A DNA stretch of 56,722 nt, taken from assembly GCF_016862375.1 (NCBI RefSeq), contig NZ_BOMV01000036.1, positions 1 to 56,722 of the forward strand. Direction: 5' to 3'. The DNA comes from Paractinoplanes rishiriensis. Its GTDB lineage: Bacteria > Actinomycetota > Actinomycetes > Mycobacteriales > Micromonosporaceae. The notes under the pieces are model-generated. The model was given only the letters and a program-made list of their open reading frames with translations, ran no database searches and was not told the DNA's origin. The position numbers and the translations under genes are program-made. How positions within the stretch are numbered: position 1 is the first letter of the stretch; each line of letters starts with the position of its first letter. Positions 34,714 to 42,581 of the stretch are shown in pieces.

Positions 34714-35529
34714 CTAGGCGGGGACGGCCGACCGCTGCGGCCGGAGGAAGAGGACGAGGACCGGCAGGGCGTACGCGACCCACGCGACCATCTCCAGGAC
34801 GGTCGGCTCGGGTGTGAGGTTGAACATGCCGGCGAGCAGGGCGGCGTACCAGGTGGACGGGTCCAGGACGCCGCCCAGCCGGAACGCGACGGCGCCGATG
34901 CCGGGCAGGATTCCGGCCTCCTGCAGGTCGTGCACGCCGTACTTGAAAATGCCGGCGGCCACCAGGATCAGCAGCACACCGGTCCAGGTGAAGAACGCGG
35001 ACAGGTTGATACGCACCGCGGTCGCGTACATCAAAAACCCGATCGTGACCGCCGTGAGCACCCCCGCGGTGAGCGCCAGCAGCGGTCCGGCGCCGACGGC
35101 GCCCCGGGCCGCGGAATAGAAGATCAGCGAGGTCTCCAGGCCCTCGCGGACCACCGCGAGAAAGGCCATCACGCCGACCGCGAAGGTGCCGACCGCGAGC
35201 GCATCCTGCAGCTTCGCCCGCAGGTCACCGGCGATGCCGCGGGCCATCCGCCGCATCCAGAAGATCATCCAGGTGACAAAGCCGACCGCCGCGATCGAGG
35301 TGACCGCCTCGAACAGCTCCCGGTCCCGGTAGTCCCGCAGCAGGGTGGTCCCGGTGTAGCTGAGCAGCCAGCCGGCCAGCACGGACAGCGCGACCGCGGC
35401 GGTCACCCCGGCCCAGACCGCCCGGAGCCGTTCGGTGCGCCCCGACTTGACCAGGAACGCGACCAGGATGCTGACCACCAGCGTGGCCTCGAGCCCTTCG
35501 CGCAGGCCGATGAGGTAGGTGGCGAGCAT
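34714..35529 (-). CDS. efeU: Ferrous-iron permease EfeU
   Basis: A 271-residue membrane protein of the FTR1/OFeT family that moves iron into the cell. Both conserved REGLE motifs are present: LIGLREGLEATLVV in the first helix and FLAVVREGLETSLIFY in the fourth. About seven transmembrane helices follow. The ATG at 35529 has GGAGG upstream. A DtxR/IdeR-type iron box lies 18 bp further upstream, so the operon should be on when iron is scarce. efeO and efeB follow on the same strand. Confidence 0.95.
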   Translation of the reverse strand: MLATYLIGLREGLEATLVVSILVAFLVKSGRTERLRAVWAGVTAAVALSVLAGWLLSYTGTTLLRDYRDRELFEAVTSIAAVGFVTWMIFWMRRMARGIAGDLRAKLQDALAVGTFAVGVMAFLAVVREGLETSLIFYSAARGAVGAGPLLALTAGVLTAVTIGFLMYATAVRINLSAFFTWTGVLLILVAAGIFKYGVHDLQEAGILPGIGAVAFRLGGVLDPSTWYAALLAGMFNLTPEPTVLEMVAWVAYALPVLVLFLRPQRSAVPA

Positions 35530-35546
35530 GACGCCGGTCCTCCAAG

Positions 35547-35565
35547 TTAGCTAAGGCAAACCTAA
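35547..35565 (-). promoter_or_regulatory. DtxR/IdeR-type iron box before efeU
   Basis: TTAGGTTTGCCTTAGCTAA on the minus strand matches the established consensus TTAGGTTAGGCTAACCTAA at 15 of 19 positions. It sits between the promoter region and the ribosome binding site of efeU, as expected for an iron-dependent repressor operator. Confidence 0.8.
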
Positions 35566-35663
35566 GAGGACGGTAACCTCCTACATCTCGTAGGTCAACA
35601 TCAACTTCCCACGGAAACGGGCGGCCCCTAAATGGGGACCGCCCGTTGCCGGCGTGCGGCAGA

Positions 35664-35867
35664 TCAGTGACCGAGGCGGTCGAACTCCCCGGCCTGGACC
35701 CCGGCGATGAAGCCGGACCAGTCCGTCTCCGCGAAGGCGAGCACGGGACCGTCGACGTCCTTCGAGTCGCGCACCAGCACGGTCGCCGGAACATTCGCGA
35801 CCTCGACGCAGTGCCCGGCGGCCCCGCTTCGGGTGCTCTTACGCCAGGTGAGAGTGGCGTCCTGCAT
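35664..35867 (-). CDS. DUF397 domain protein
   Basis: A 67-residue protein with the whole DUF397 pattern: LTWRKSTRSGAAGHCVEVANV, then VLVRDSKDVDGPVLAF and WSGFIAGVQAGEFD. AAGGGG lies upstream of the ATG. DUF397 proteins occur by the dozen in filamentous actinobacteria, nearly always beside an XRE/DUF5753 regulator, as here (gene 42 bp upstream on the same strand). The pair is proposed to act as a regulator and its small antagonist, as in the BldB/AbaA-type and WhiJ-like systems. Confidence 0.93.
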   Translation of the reverse strand: MQDATLTWRKSTRSGAAGHCVEVANVPATVLVRDSKDVDGPVLAFAETDWSGFIAGVQAGEFDRLGH

Positions 35868-35908
35868 GGCTGTCCCCTTCCAGGAAGTAATGCAGGTCCA
35901 TTCTCAGC

Positions 35909-36781
35909 TCAAGAAGCGGCGGCGAGGCGCAGCGCTTCCTCCCTTTGGGCGATGGCCGTTCGGCTCTCTTCCTCGGAAAGGGCGCGTTCCCGCAGGTCAT
36001 CCAGGGCTTCCCGGTAGACCTCCACCTCGGACGCTTTCACCCGGAAGAGACCTCCGGTCAGCCCTTCGATGTGCACAACCGGGCCTCGCGACCCAGGTGC
36101 GAACTCGACGACCATGAACGACTCGGTCTGCCCGGCGTGCGCGCCCGCCGAGAACGGGAGCACCAGCAGGGTGAGCCCGGGCCGCAGGCTGTCCTCGGCC
36201 AACCGGGCCAGCTGGCGGCGCAGCACCTCGCGGCCACCCACCTCGCGGTACAGCACCGCCTCGTCGATGATGATCTCGAGCACCGGCGGCGGTTCCCGGG
36301 TGAGCACGACCTGCCGGGCCATCCGCAGCGCGAGCCGGCGCTGGATGGTGTCCGGGTCACCGACGCCGGCGCCCACCTCGATCACGGCCCGGGCGTACTC
36401 GTCGGTCTGTAGCAGGCCGGGGACTACCTGGGCCTCCCACTCGCTGATCCGGGCCGCCTCGGCCTCCAGCGCCAGGTATTCGTCGTACGGATCGGGCACC
36501 GACGACCGGTACGGCGTCCACCAGGCCCGGGCCCGGCCGCGGCCGGCCAACTCGCGCAGGCGGGCACGCTCCTCCACCCGCACGCCATAGGCAGTCAGCA
36601 GGCGATCGAGGTCACTGTCGCTGATGCCGGTGTGTGCGGTCTCGATCCGGCTCAACTTGGACTCCGACCAGCCCAGCGCCACCGCCACGTCGGCCGCCCG
36701 GCGCTCACCGCGAAGCCGGCGCAGCTCTGAACCGAGCTCACGCCGCGCCGTCGAAGTGGGCCTCGCCACGGATGACACCAT
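35909..36781 (-). CDS. XRE-family regulator with DUF5753 domain
   Basis: A 290-residue regulator. The N-terminal helix-turn-helix is at about 15-70 (ELGSELRRLRGERRAADVAVALGWSESKLSRIETAHTGIS). The DUF5753 domain spans about 95-275 (EYLALEAEAARISEWEAQVVPGLLQTDEYARAV; GREVLRRQLARLAEDS; GLTLLVLPFSAGAH). The ATG at 36781 begins at the usual place. Such WhiJ-like proteins act with a neighbouring DUF397 protein in development or in controlling nearby genes. It is transcribed with DUF397 downstream. The pair lies between mtrA and the ahcY site, where other actinobacteria have no such genes that I know of. Confidence 0.93.
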   Translation of the reverse strand: MVSSVARPTSTARRELGSELRRLRGERRAADVAVALGWSESKLSRIETAHTGISDSDLDRLLTAYGVRVEERARLRELAGRGRARAWWTPYRSSVPDPYDEYLALEAEAARISEWEAQVVPGLLQTDEYARAVIEVGAGVGDPDTIQRRLALRMARQVVLTREPPPVLEIIIDEAVLYREVGGREVLRRQLARLAEDSLRPGLTLLVLPFSAGAHAGQTESFMVVEFAPGSRGPVVHIEGLTGGLFRVKASEVEVYREALDDLRERALSEEESRTAIAQREEALRLAAAS

Positions 36782-36908
36782 AGCCGCGGATCAGTGTCCA
36801 CCTGCAACTTGCACCCGAAGTATGCACTTGCACGCAGGTCAGCGGCATGAAGTAATAAATGTGAACGACGGGATCACGGTGGCGGCAACCACGGTGTGCC
36901 CGGAGAAA

Positions 36909-36945
36909 ATCGAGCCCCCGTCCGGCGGGCGGACGGGGGCTCGAT
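36909..36945 (-). terminator. Intrinsic terminator downstream of the ahcY pseudogene
   Basis: The arms at 36909-36924 and 36930-36945 form a perfect 16-bp stem with a 5-nt loop. On the minus strand the stem is followed by TTTTCT, a proper T-run. It lies 17 bp after the old ahcY stop (36962), so the terminator of the gene has survived although the gene has not. Confidence 0.9.
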
Positions 36946-36961
36946 CCCGCCGTTTCGGCTC

Positions 36962-38259
36962 TCAGTACCGGTAGTGATCAGCCTTGTAGGGCCCCTCGAC
37001 CGGGATACCGAGATAGGCCGCCTGCTACTTGGTCAGCTCGGTGAGCCGCACCCCGAGCGCGGCCAGGTGCAGCCGGGCCACCTTCTCGTCCAAGTGCTGG
37101 GGCAGCACATATACCCCGACCGGGTAGTCGTCCGTCCTGGTGAACAACTCGATCTGGGCGATCGTCTGGTTCGAGAAGCTGTTGCTCATCACGAACGACG
37201 GGTGCCCGGTGGCGTTGCCCAGGTTCAGCAGCCGCCCCTCGGACAGCACGATGATCGAGTGCCCGTCGGCGAACCGCCACCCGTCCACCTGCGGCTTGAT
37301 CGTGGTCTTCCGCACGTCGCCCCGGCGCTGGAGTCCCGCCATGTCGATCTCGTTGTCGAAGTGGCCGATTGCCCACGACCGCCTGGTGCTTCATCCGCGC
37401 CATGTCCTCGTGCGTGATCACGTTGAGGCACCCGGTCGCGGTCACGAAGATGTCCGCGGTCTCCACCACGTCGTCGATCGTGGCGACCTGGTAGCCGTCC
37501 ATCGCGGCCTGGAGCGCGCAGATCGGGTCCACCTCGGTCACGATCACCCGGGCGCCCTGCCCGCGCAGCGACTCGGCGCAGCCCTTACCCGAACACGACC
37601 GCGACTTTGCCGCCGATCAGGACGTCGTGCCGCGGTTGGGGCCGTCGATGAGCGAGTGCCGGCAGCCGTACTTGTTGTCGAACTTCGACTTGGTCACCGA
37701 GTCGTTCACGTTGATCGCCGGGAACAGCGGGGATCCCGCCTGCTGCATCTCGTAGAGCCGGTGCACGCCGGTGGTGGTCTCCTCGGTGACCCCTTTGATT
37801 CCCGCGGCGACCCTGGTCCACCGCCGGTCGTCCGCCCGCAGGCTGCGGCCGAGCAGTTCGAGGATGACGGCGTACTCCTCGGAGTCCGCGGTGTCGGCGG
37901 CCGGGACCGCACCCTGCTTCTCGAACTCGGCGCCCCGGTGAACCAGCAGCGTGGCGTCGCCGCCGTCGTCGTCCAGGATCATGTTGGGCCCGTCGCCGTC
38001 CGGCCACCTCAGCGCCTGCTCGGTGCACCACCAGTACTCTTCGAGCGACTCGCCCTTCCACGCGTACACCGGCACGCCGCGCGGCTGGTCGGCCGATCCG
38101 TCCCGCCCCACCACAACGGCGGCGGCCGCGTGATCCTGCGTCGAGAAGATGGTGCACGACGCCCACCGCACCTGCGCGCCGAGCCGTCAGCGTCTCGATC
38201 AGCACCGCGGTCTGAATGGTCATGCGCAACGACCCGGTGATCCGCGCCCCGCGCAACGG
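36962..38259 (-). pseudogene. ahcY: Adenosylhomocysteinase (ahcY/sahH) pseudogene
   Basis: Broken S-adenosylhomocysteine hydrolase, the enzyme that splits SAH into adenosine and homocysteine with NAD. Homology starts at LRGARITGSLRMTIQTAV (about 38259); the first 45-50 codons are absent. Lesions in order: the active-site His of SLHMT is Arg; the frame shifts near 38180 before RWASCTIFSTQDH; one base is missing near 37618 (NRGTDVLIGG); about 14 bp are missing near 37587, removing the GYGDVGKG NAD loop and making TAA; 2 bp are missing near 37369 (VVGN-IGHFDNEID); and TAG replaces Glu at 37025-37027 (LTK-stop-QAAYLG), before the true end DHYRY and TGA at 36962. The remaining blocks are still very well conserved, so decay looks recent. 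A second intact copy elsewhere is expected but cannot be seen. Confidence 0.92.
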
Positions 38260-39033
38260 CGGCGTCCCGCCACCAACCGCACCGGCCACTCCCGTGACAC
38301 ACGGCGACCCAGGCGCGGGGTCACGCTCCGTGCCGCCCGCTCGGGCGGGCCCGCCACATAGGGCACATAGCGAACGGGGCGACAGGTCAAGACCCGCCGC
38401 CCCGTTCATCCCCCCGGTTTGGTACCGCGCGCGTCCGTGGGACCCCCCGATCACCAATGACGCTGCGTGGTTATAGATTCACACTCCGCACTCATCACTG
38501 TCAAGCAAATCCAGAAATTTCCTGTTTTGTGCCCCTCAAGAGCACACAGCGTCGCCTAACCACCGCCCCCAACCTCCCACGCCCCGACCCCACTCCACCT
38601 CATCCGCCCAAGATGAGGCCAACCCGCACCAGCGAGAGTCCCGCCCCGTTCCCAGCGACCACCGCGCCAGGCCCCAAGCCCGAGCGCCCCGAACGGACAA
38701 ACACCGAGCGTCATCCCCGCCACCCCCAACGACAGCTGGAGCCGCGCCACGGGCCGCACCCCCGAATCGAAGCGGTCGACGGATCGCGCAGCGCGCATCG
38801 CAGGTCGCTCGTCGCACGGCACTCGTCGCTCGGCACTCGGCGGTGGATCTTGTCGACAACGCACTCTGGGACGGACACCAATCAACCACAGCGTCCGATT
38901 TGTGACGGCAGACGGCAGGGAACGGGCGAATTGTGGCGTTTGCAGGCGCCGCGCGACCGGAAGGTGGGACGGGCGTCCACTCACCGGGAGCAACGCCACG
39001 GGCTGGGACCACGGGTCCCGGATATGGGCGCGG
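38260..39033. other. Gene-free interval between ahcY remnant and manA
   Basis: About 770 bp with no supported gene. Open frames give only Arg/Pro/Ala-rich nonsense without ribosome binding sites. The first part adjoins the missing N-terminus of ahcY and shows no homology to it. An AT-rich patch at about 38470-38530 (GGTTATAGATTCACACTC, then AATTTCCTGTTTTGTGCC) is compositionally unlike the rest and may be promoter or foreign sequence. Confidence 0.6.
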
Positions 39034-40185
39034 TTACGGGACCGCGGCCACGAAAGCCACGCCCGAACCCGCCAGCTTGATGCGGCCGGCCTCGGCGGGA
39101 GCGTAAGCCGCCCGGCCGGGGGTCAACTCCACGGGCGTGCCGTCGACGGCCTCGCCCACGAACACGTCGCCAGCCGTGGCGACGATCACGCGGGGGCCGG
39201 CGGCCGGGACCTCGGTGGGCGGGCGGGTGCCGTCCAGGGTGATGCGGTACAGGACGAAGTCCGGGACCGGGACCCGCCACGTCTGCACGCCGGGGGCCAC
39301 CTCCTCGGAGTGCAGCAGCGGGTCGTCCAGGACCTCGAAGCGCAGGACCTTGAGCAGTTCCTCGACGTCGACCCGCTTCGGGGTCAGGCCGCCGCGCAGG
39401 ACGTTGTCGCTGGCGGCCATCAACTCGATGCCGGCGCCGCGGAGGTAGGCGTGCAGGTTTCCGGCCGGCATCCAGATCGCCTCGCCGGGCTTCAGGCGTA
39501 CGTGATTGAGCAACAGCGCGACCAGCACGCCCGGGTCCCCCGGGTAATGGGCCGCCAGGTCCACCGCCAGCCTGCTGGTGCCGGCCGCCACCACCGCCTC
39601 GACCAGCGCCGTCCGGTCGCCGGCCGGCCAGCTCAGCAGGAGCTCCACGGCCGTGCGCAGGTCGCTGTCGCGCAGGGCCTTGACCACCGGGGTCAGCGAC
39701 GCGATGCCCATCGCCTCGATGTCGTCGGCGGCCAGGTGCGGGGCCCGGAAGCCGCACAGCGCCTCGAAGGGGGTGAGCGCCACCAGCATCTCGGGCTTGT
39801 GGTGGGCGTCGGTGTAGTTCCTGGGCAGGGTGGGGTCGGCCTGCTGGCGCGCCCACGCCTCCCGGGCGTAGTCGGGGTCGGGGTGGGCCTGCAGGGAGAG
39901 CGGGGCCTCGGCCGCGAGGATCTTGAGGAGGTACGGGAGACGCGCGCCGAACGTGCCGGCCACCTCGGCGCCCAGGTGGGCCGGCGGGTCGCCGGCGATG
40001 AGCGCGTCCAGGCTGACCGGGCCGTCGGGTGCCGCCACCGTGGACGGGTCGCCGGGGTGCGCGCCGAGCCACAGTTCGGCCTCGGGGGCGTCGCTGGGGC
40101 TGGGGCGGCCCTGCAGGTCGGCGATGACGGTCCGGGAGCCCCAGGCGTACGGGCGGATCGCCCCGGTCAGCTGATACACGGTCAT
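39034..40185 (-). CDS. manA: Mannose-6-phosphate isomerase, class I
   Basis: A 383-residue zinc enzyme that interconverts mannose-6-phosphate and fructose-6-phosphate, feeding GDP-mannose for glycolipids and glycoproteins. Zinc ligands are visible in SLQAHPDPDYA (Gln-x-His), HHKPEMLVAL (Glu) and PAGNLHAYLRG (His); the catalytic Arg lies in LRGGLTPKRVDVEELL. The ATG at 40185 gives MTVYQLTGAIRPYAWGS. It has no ribosome binding site and starts 13 bp after the cation-efflux stop. It is the last gene of the manB-Trm112-SIS-efflux-manA run. Confidence 0.96.
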   Translation of the reverse strand: MTVYQLTGAIRPYAWGSRTVIADLQGRPSPSDAPEAELWLGAHPGDPSTVAAPDGPVSLDALIAGDPPAHLGAEVAGTFGARLPYLLKILAAEAPLSLQAHPDPDYAREAWARQQADPTLPRNYTDAHHKPEMLVALTPFEALCGFRAPHLAADDIEAMGIASLTPVVKALRDSDLRTAVELLLSWPAGDRTALVEAVVAAGTSRLAVDLAAHYPGDPGVLVALLLNHVRLKPGEAIWMPAGNLHAYLRGAGIELMAASDNVLRGGLTPKRVDVEELLKVLRFEVLDDPLLHSEEVAPGVQTWRVPVPDFVLYRITLDGTRPPTEVPAAGPRVIVATAGDVFVGEAVDGTPVELTPGRAAYAPAEAGRIKLAGSGVAFVAAVP

Positions 40186-40198
40186 GAGCGGCAAATTA

Positions 40199-41128
40199 TC
40201 AGCTGGCCGGCGCGGTGGACCGGAAGATGTCGGGTTCGATGTAGATGACGCGGGCGATTGGCACCGCCTCGCGGATGCGGGCCTCGGTCTCGTCGATGTG
40301 CCGGGCCAACTCGTCGGCGCGTTCGGCTCGCGGCACCGCGATCTTGACCGCTACCAGCAGTTCCTCGGGGCCGAGGTGCAGGGTCTTCATGTGGATGATG
40401 CGCTCGACGTCGCCGCCGGCCAGGATCGCCTGCTCGATCCGGGCGACCTCCTCGGGGCCGGCGGCCTCGCCGAGCAGCAGGCTCTTGGTCTCGATCGCCA
40501 GGATCACCGCGATCGTCACCAGCAGCAGGCCGATGCCGGCCGTGCCGATAGCGTCCCAGAGTCCGTCGCCGGTGATCAGCGTGAGCACCACCCCGAACAT
40601 CGCCAGCACCAGGCCGACCAGGGCGCCCAGGTCCTCGAGCAGCACGACGGGCAGCTCCGGAGCCTTGGCCCGGCGGACGAAGCCGGCCCAGGAGGTCTCG
40701 CCCCGCACCCGGTTGGACTCTTTGATCGCGGTGTGGAACGAGTAGCTCTCCAGCCCGATGGCGACGGCCAGCACCACCACCGGCACCCACTGCCAGGAGT
40801 GGATGCCCTCGCGGTGCTGGACCTTGTGGTAGGCCTCGTACAGCGCGAACAGGCCACCCACGCTGAACAGCACGATCGAGACGATGAACGCGTAGATGTA
40901 GCGTTCCCGCCCGTACCCGAACGGGTGTTGCGGGGTGGCCTCCCGCTGGGCGCGTTTGCCGCCGATCAGCAGCAGCGCCTGGTTGCCCGAGTCGGCCACC
41001 GAGTGGATCGACTCGGCCAGCATCGAGGACGAGCTGGTCAGCAGCCAGGCGACGAACTTGGTGACGGCGATCCCCAGGTTGGCGGACAGCGCCGCGACGA
41101 TCGCCCGGGTCCCGCCCTCGGCGCTCAC
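40199..41128 (-). CDS. Cation diffusion facilitator (cation efflux) family transporter
   Basis: A 309-residue membrane protein of the CDF family that exports divalent metals, often Zn2+ or Mn2+, by proton antiport. The GTG at 41128 overlaps the SIS-gene stop as GTGA. Transmembrane segments include AIVAALSANLGIAVTKFVAWLL, with SSSMLAESIHSVADSGNQALLLIGG holding the HxxxD-type metal site, then YIYAFIVSIVLFSVGGLFALYEAYHK, VPVVVLAVAIGLESYSFHTA and GIGLLLVTIAVILAIETKSLLLGE. A cytosolic ACT-like C-terminal domain follows (about 225-309). Its place inside a mannose-metabolism operon suggests metal supply for ManA or control of metal level, which is inference. Confidence 0.92.
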   Translation of the reverse strand: MSAEGGTRAIVAALSANLGIAVTKFVAWLLTSSSSMLAESIHSVADSGNQALLLIGGKRAQREATPQHPFGYGRERYIYAFIVSIVLFSVGGLFALYEAYHKVQHREGIHSWQWVPVVVLAVAIGLESYSFHTAIKESNRVRGETSWAGFVRRAKAPELPVVLLEDLGALVGLVLAMFGVVLTLITGDGLWDAIGTAGIGLLLVTIAVILAIETKSLLLGEAAGPEEVARIEQAILAGGDVERIIHMKTLHLGPEELLVAVKIAVPRAERADELARHIDETEARIREAVPIARVIYIEPDIFRSTAPAS

Positions 41129-42357
41129 TGCAGGCCTTCGGGTACCGGGTTGGCCAGCTCCTTCATCTCGCTGATGGCGGGCACGGCCATCGGATCCAGT
41201 CCGTGTGCCAGCGCCAGATAGAGAGATGCGAAGTCGGGCACCGCGGTGAGCGACGCCAGCCGCTCGATGGCCGACCCACCCTCGGCGGTGAGCACGTCGC
41301 ACCGGACCCCGCGCCGCTCGGCCAGGGTCTGCACCGCGTCGGCCCGGCGTTCCTCGACCGCGATCGGCTCGTCCGCGTCGTCCTCGGGGTTGAGGCCGCC
41401 GTCCCGGAACACGACGAGGCGCAGCCGGGTCGCCCCGGACTCCTCTTCCTCGTCGTCGTGCGGGTCGGCGAAGATGTCGCGGGACGACTCGGCCAGGCCG
41501 CCGAAGACGCCGTCGAGCAGGCCCACCCGGCCGCGGCCGGCCTCGCCCAGCGCGCCGGCCATCACCGGGTAACGGGCGTTGGCCGCCAGCGTGTCGGCGA
41601 ACCGGCGGGCGGCCACGGTGGCCAGTGGCGACGAGCCCCAGACGATCGGGATCGAGCCGGCCAGCCCCAGGGCGAGCGACTTGGCCGGGTTGACGAACGA
41701 GTCGGCGGCCGGACGGCAGCGCTCGGCGTCGGCGTCCAGCCGGGTCGCGGTCTCGGCCAGGTCGGCCTCGTTGACCTTGACGAGCCCGATGGCCCGGGCC
41801 GCGAGCAGCACCGGAATGGCGAGGCCCCACAGGCTGGCCCGGGCCGGTGCGCGGCGCGGTACCGGGATGAACGGCGAACGGGCCCGCTCGGCCATCGCCT
41901 GCAACTCGGTGTCCGGGTTGCCGATCGCGACCAGCCGGGCACCGCGGCGGACCGCGGCCTCGGCGGCGGCCAGCGCCTCGGGGCTGCGGCCGGACGCGGA
42001 CACGGCGAAGACCACGTCGGCGGCGCCGACCCACCCCGGGATGCCGGCGCTGCGGTGCCCGATGATCGGCACCGGGCAGCGGTGTCCGGCCACGGTGGCC
42101 AGGATGCTGCCGGTCAGGCCGGCGGTGCCGATGCCGGCCACCACCACGGCACGCGGGCGGCCCTCGTCGGAGAGCATGCTCAGGTCGGCCTCGGCGGCCA
42201 GCGCGGCCGACTCGCGAACCTGGGCACCGGCCGACGCGGTGGCCCGCAGCATGCCGCCGGGGTCGTTGCCGAGCATCGACTTCTCGTCGTCCAGCAACGA
42301 CTCGTCGGGCACCCGGTGCCCGTTGACGCCGGCCGTGCCGTCAAGCGGGGTCGCCAT
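41125..42357 (-). CDS. SIS-domain sugar isomerase (bifunctional phosphoglucose/phosphomannose isomerase-like)
   Basis: A 410-residue cytosolic protein with two sugar-isomerase (SIS) folds. The ATG at 42357 overlaps the Trm112-like stop as TGATG. The first SIS domain holds VVVAGIGTAGLTGSILATVAG and ADVVFAVSASGRSPEALAAAEAAVRRGARLVAIGNPD, the phosphosugar loop. The second has SIPIVWGSSPLATVAARRFADTLAANARYPVMAGALGE. The C-terminus contains VPAISEMKELANP. The family links glucose-6-phosphate and mannose-6-phosphate with fructose-6-phosphate. Its position beside manA and manB, as in M. tuberculosis Rv3256c, points to mannose metabolism. Confidence 0.9.
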   Translation of the reverse strand: MATPLDGTAGVNGHRVPDESLLDDEKSMLGNDPGGMLRATASAGAQVRESAALAAEADLSMLSDEGRPRAVVVAGIGTAGLTGSILATVAGHRCPVPIIGHRSAGIPGWVGAADVVFAVSASGRSPEALAAAEAAVRRGARLVAIGNPDTELQAMAERARSPFIPVPRRAPARASLWGLAIPVLLAARAIGLVKVNEADLAETATRLDADAERCRPAADSFVNPAKSLALGLAGSIPIVWGSSPLATVAARRFADTLAANARYPVMAGALGEAGRGRVGLLDGVFGGLAESSRDIFADPHDDEEEESGATRLRLVVFRDGGLNPEDDADEPIAVEERRADAVQTLAERRGVRCDVLTAEGGSAIERLASLTAVPDFASLYLALAHGLDPMAVPAISEMKELANPVPEGLQ

Positions 42358-42539
42358 CAGGACGCCTCCGACGGAAGCCGCGCCTCGTCGAGCAGGAGCA
42401 CCGGGATGTCGTCCCGGACCTCGAAGATCCGCCCGCACTCCGTACAGGTCAGGGTCTGCGCACCGGCGTCGTAGGTGAGCGGCGCGTGATGCGTGTCCGG
42501 GCAGGCCAGGATGTCCAGCAACTGCGGATCGAGGGCCAC
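42357..42539 (-). CDS. Trm112-like zinc-ribbon protein
   Basis: A 60-residue protein. The GTG at 42539 lies 7 nt after AAAGGAG; an upstream ATG at 42575 contains that ribosome binding site in frame and is rejected. The Trm112 fold is shown by LLDILACPD, then LTCTECGRIFEVRDDIPVLLLDEA. The first zinc knuckle reads CPDTHH, so His rather than a second Cys may bind zinc, while the second is CTEC. Trm112 proteins stabilise methyltransferases in eukaryotes; the bacterial role is unclear. It is overlapped by the SIS gene and follows manB by 42 bp. Confidence 0.85.
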   Translation of the reverse strand: MALDPQLLDILACPDTHHAPLTYDAGAQTLTCTECGRIFEVRDDIPVLLLDEARLPSEAS

Positions 42540-42581
42540 CGAACGGCTCCTTTGTGGGTACGGGATGTGGGCCACCCGATC

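Noticed and set aside
38260..39033. Missing 5' part of ahcY or a small gene
   Set aside because: No frame resembles the SAH hydrolase N-terminus or any protein I know; the translations are compositional noise.
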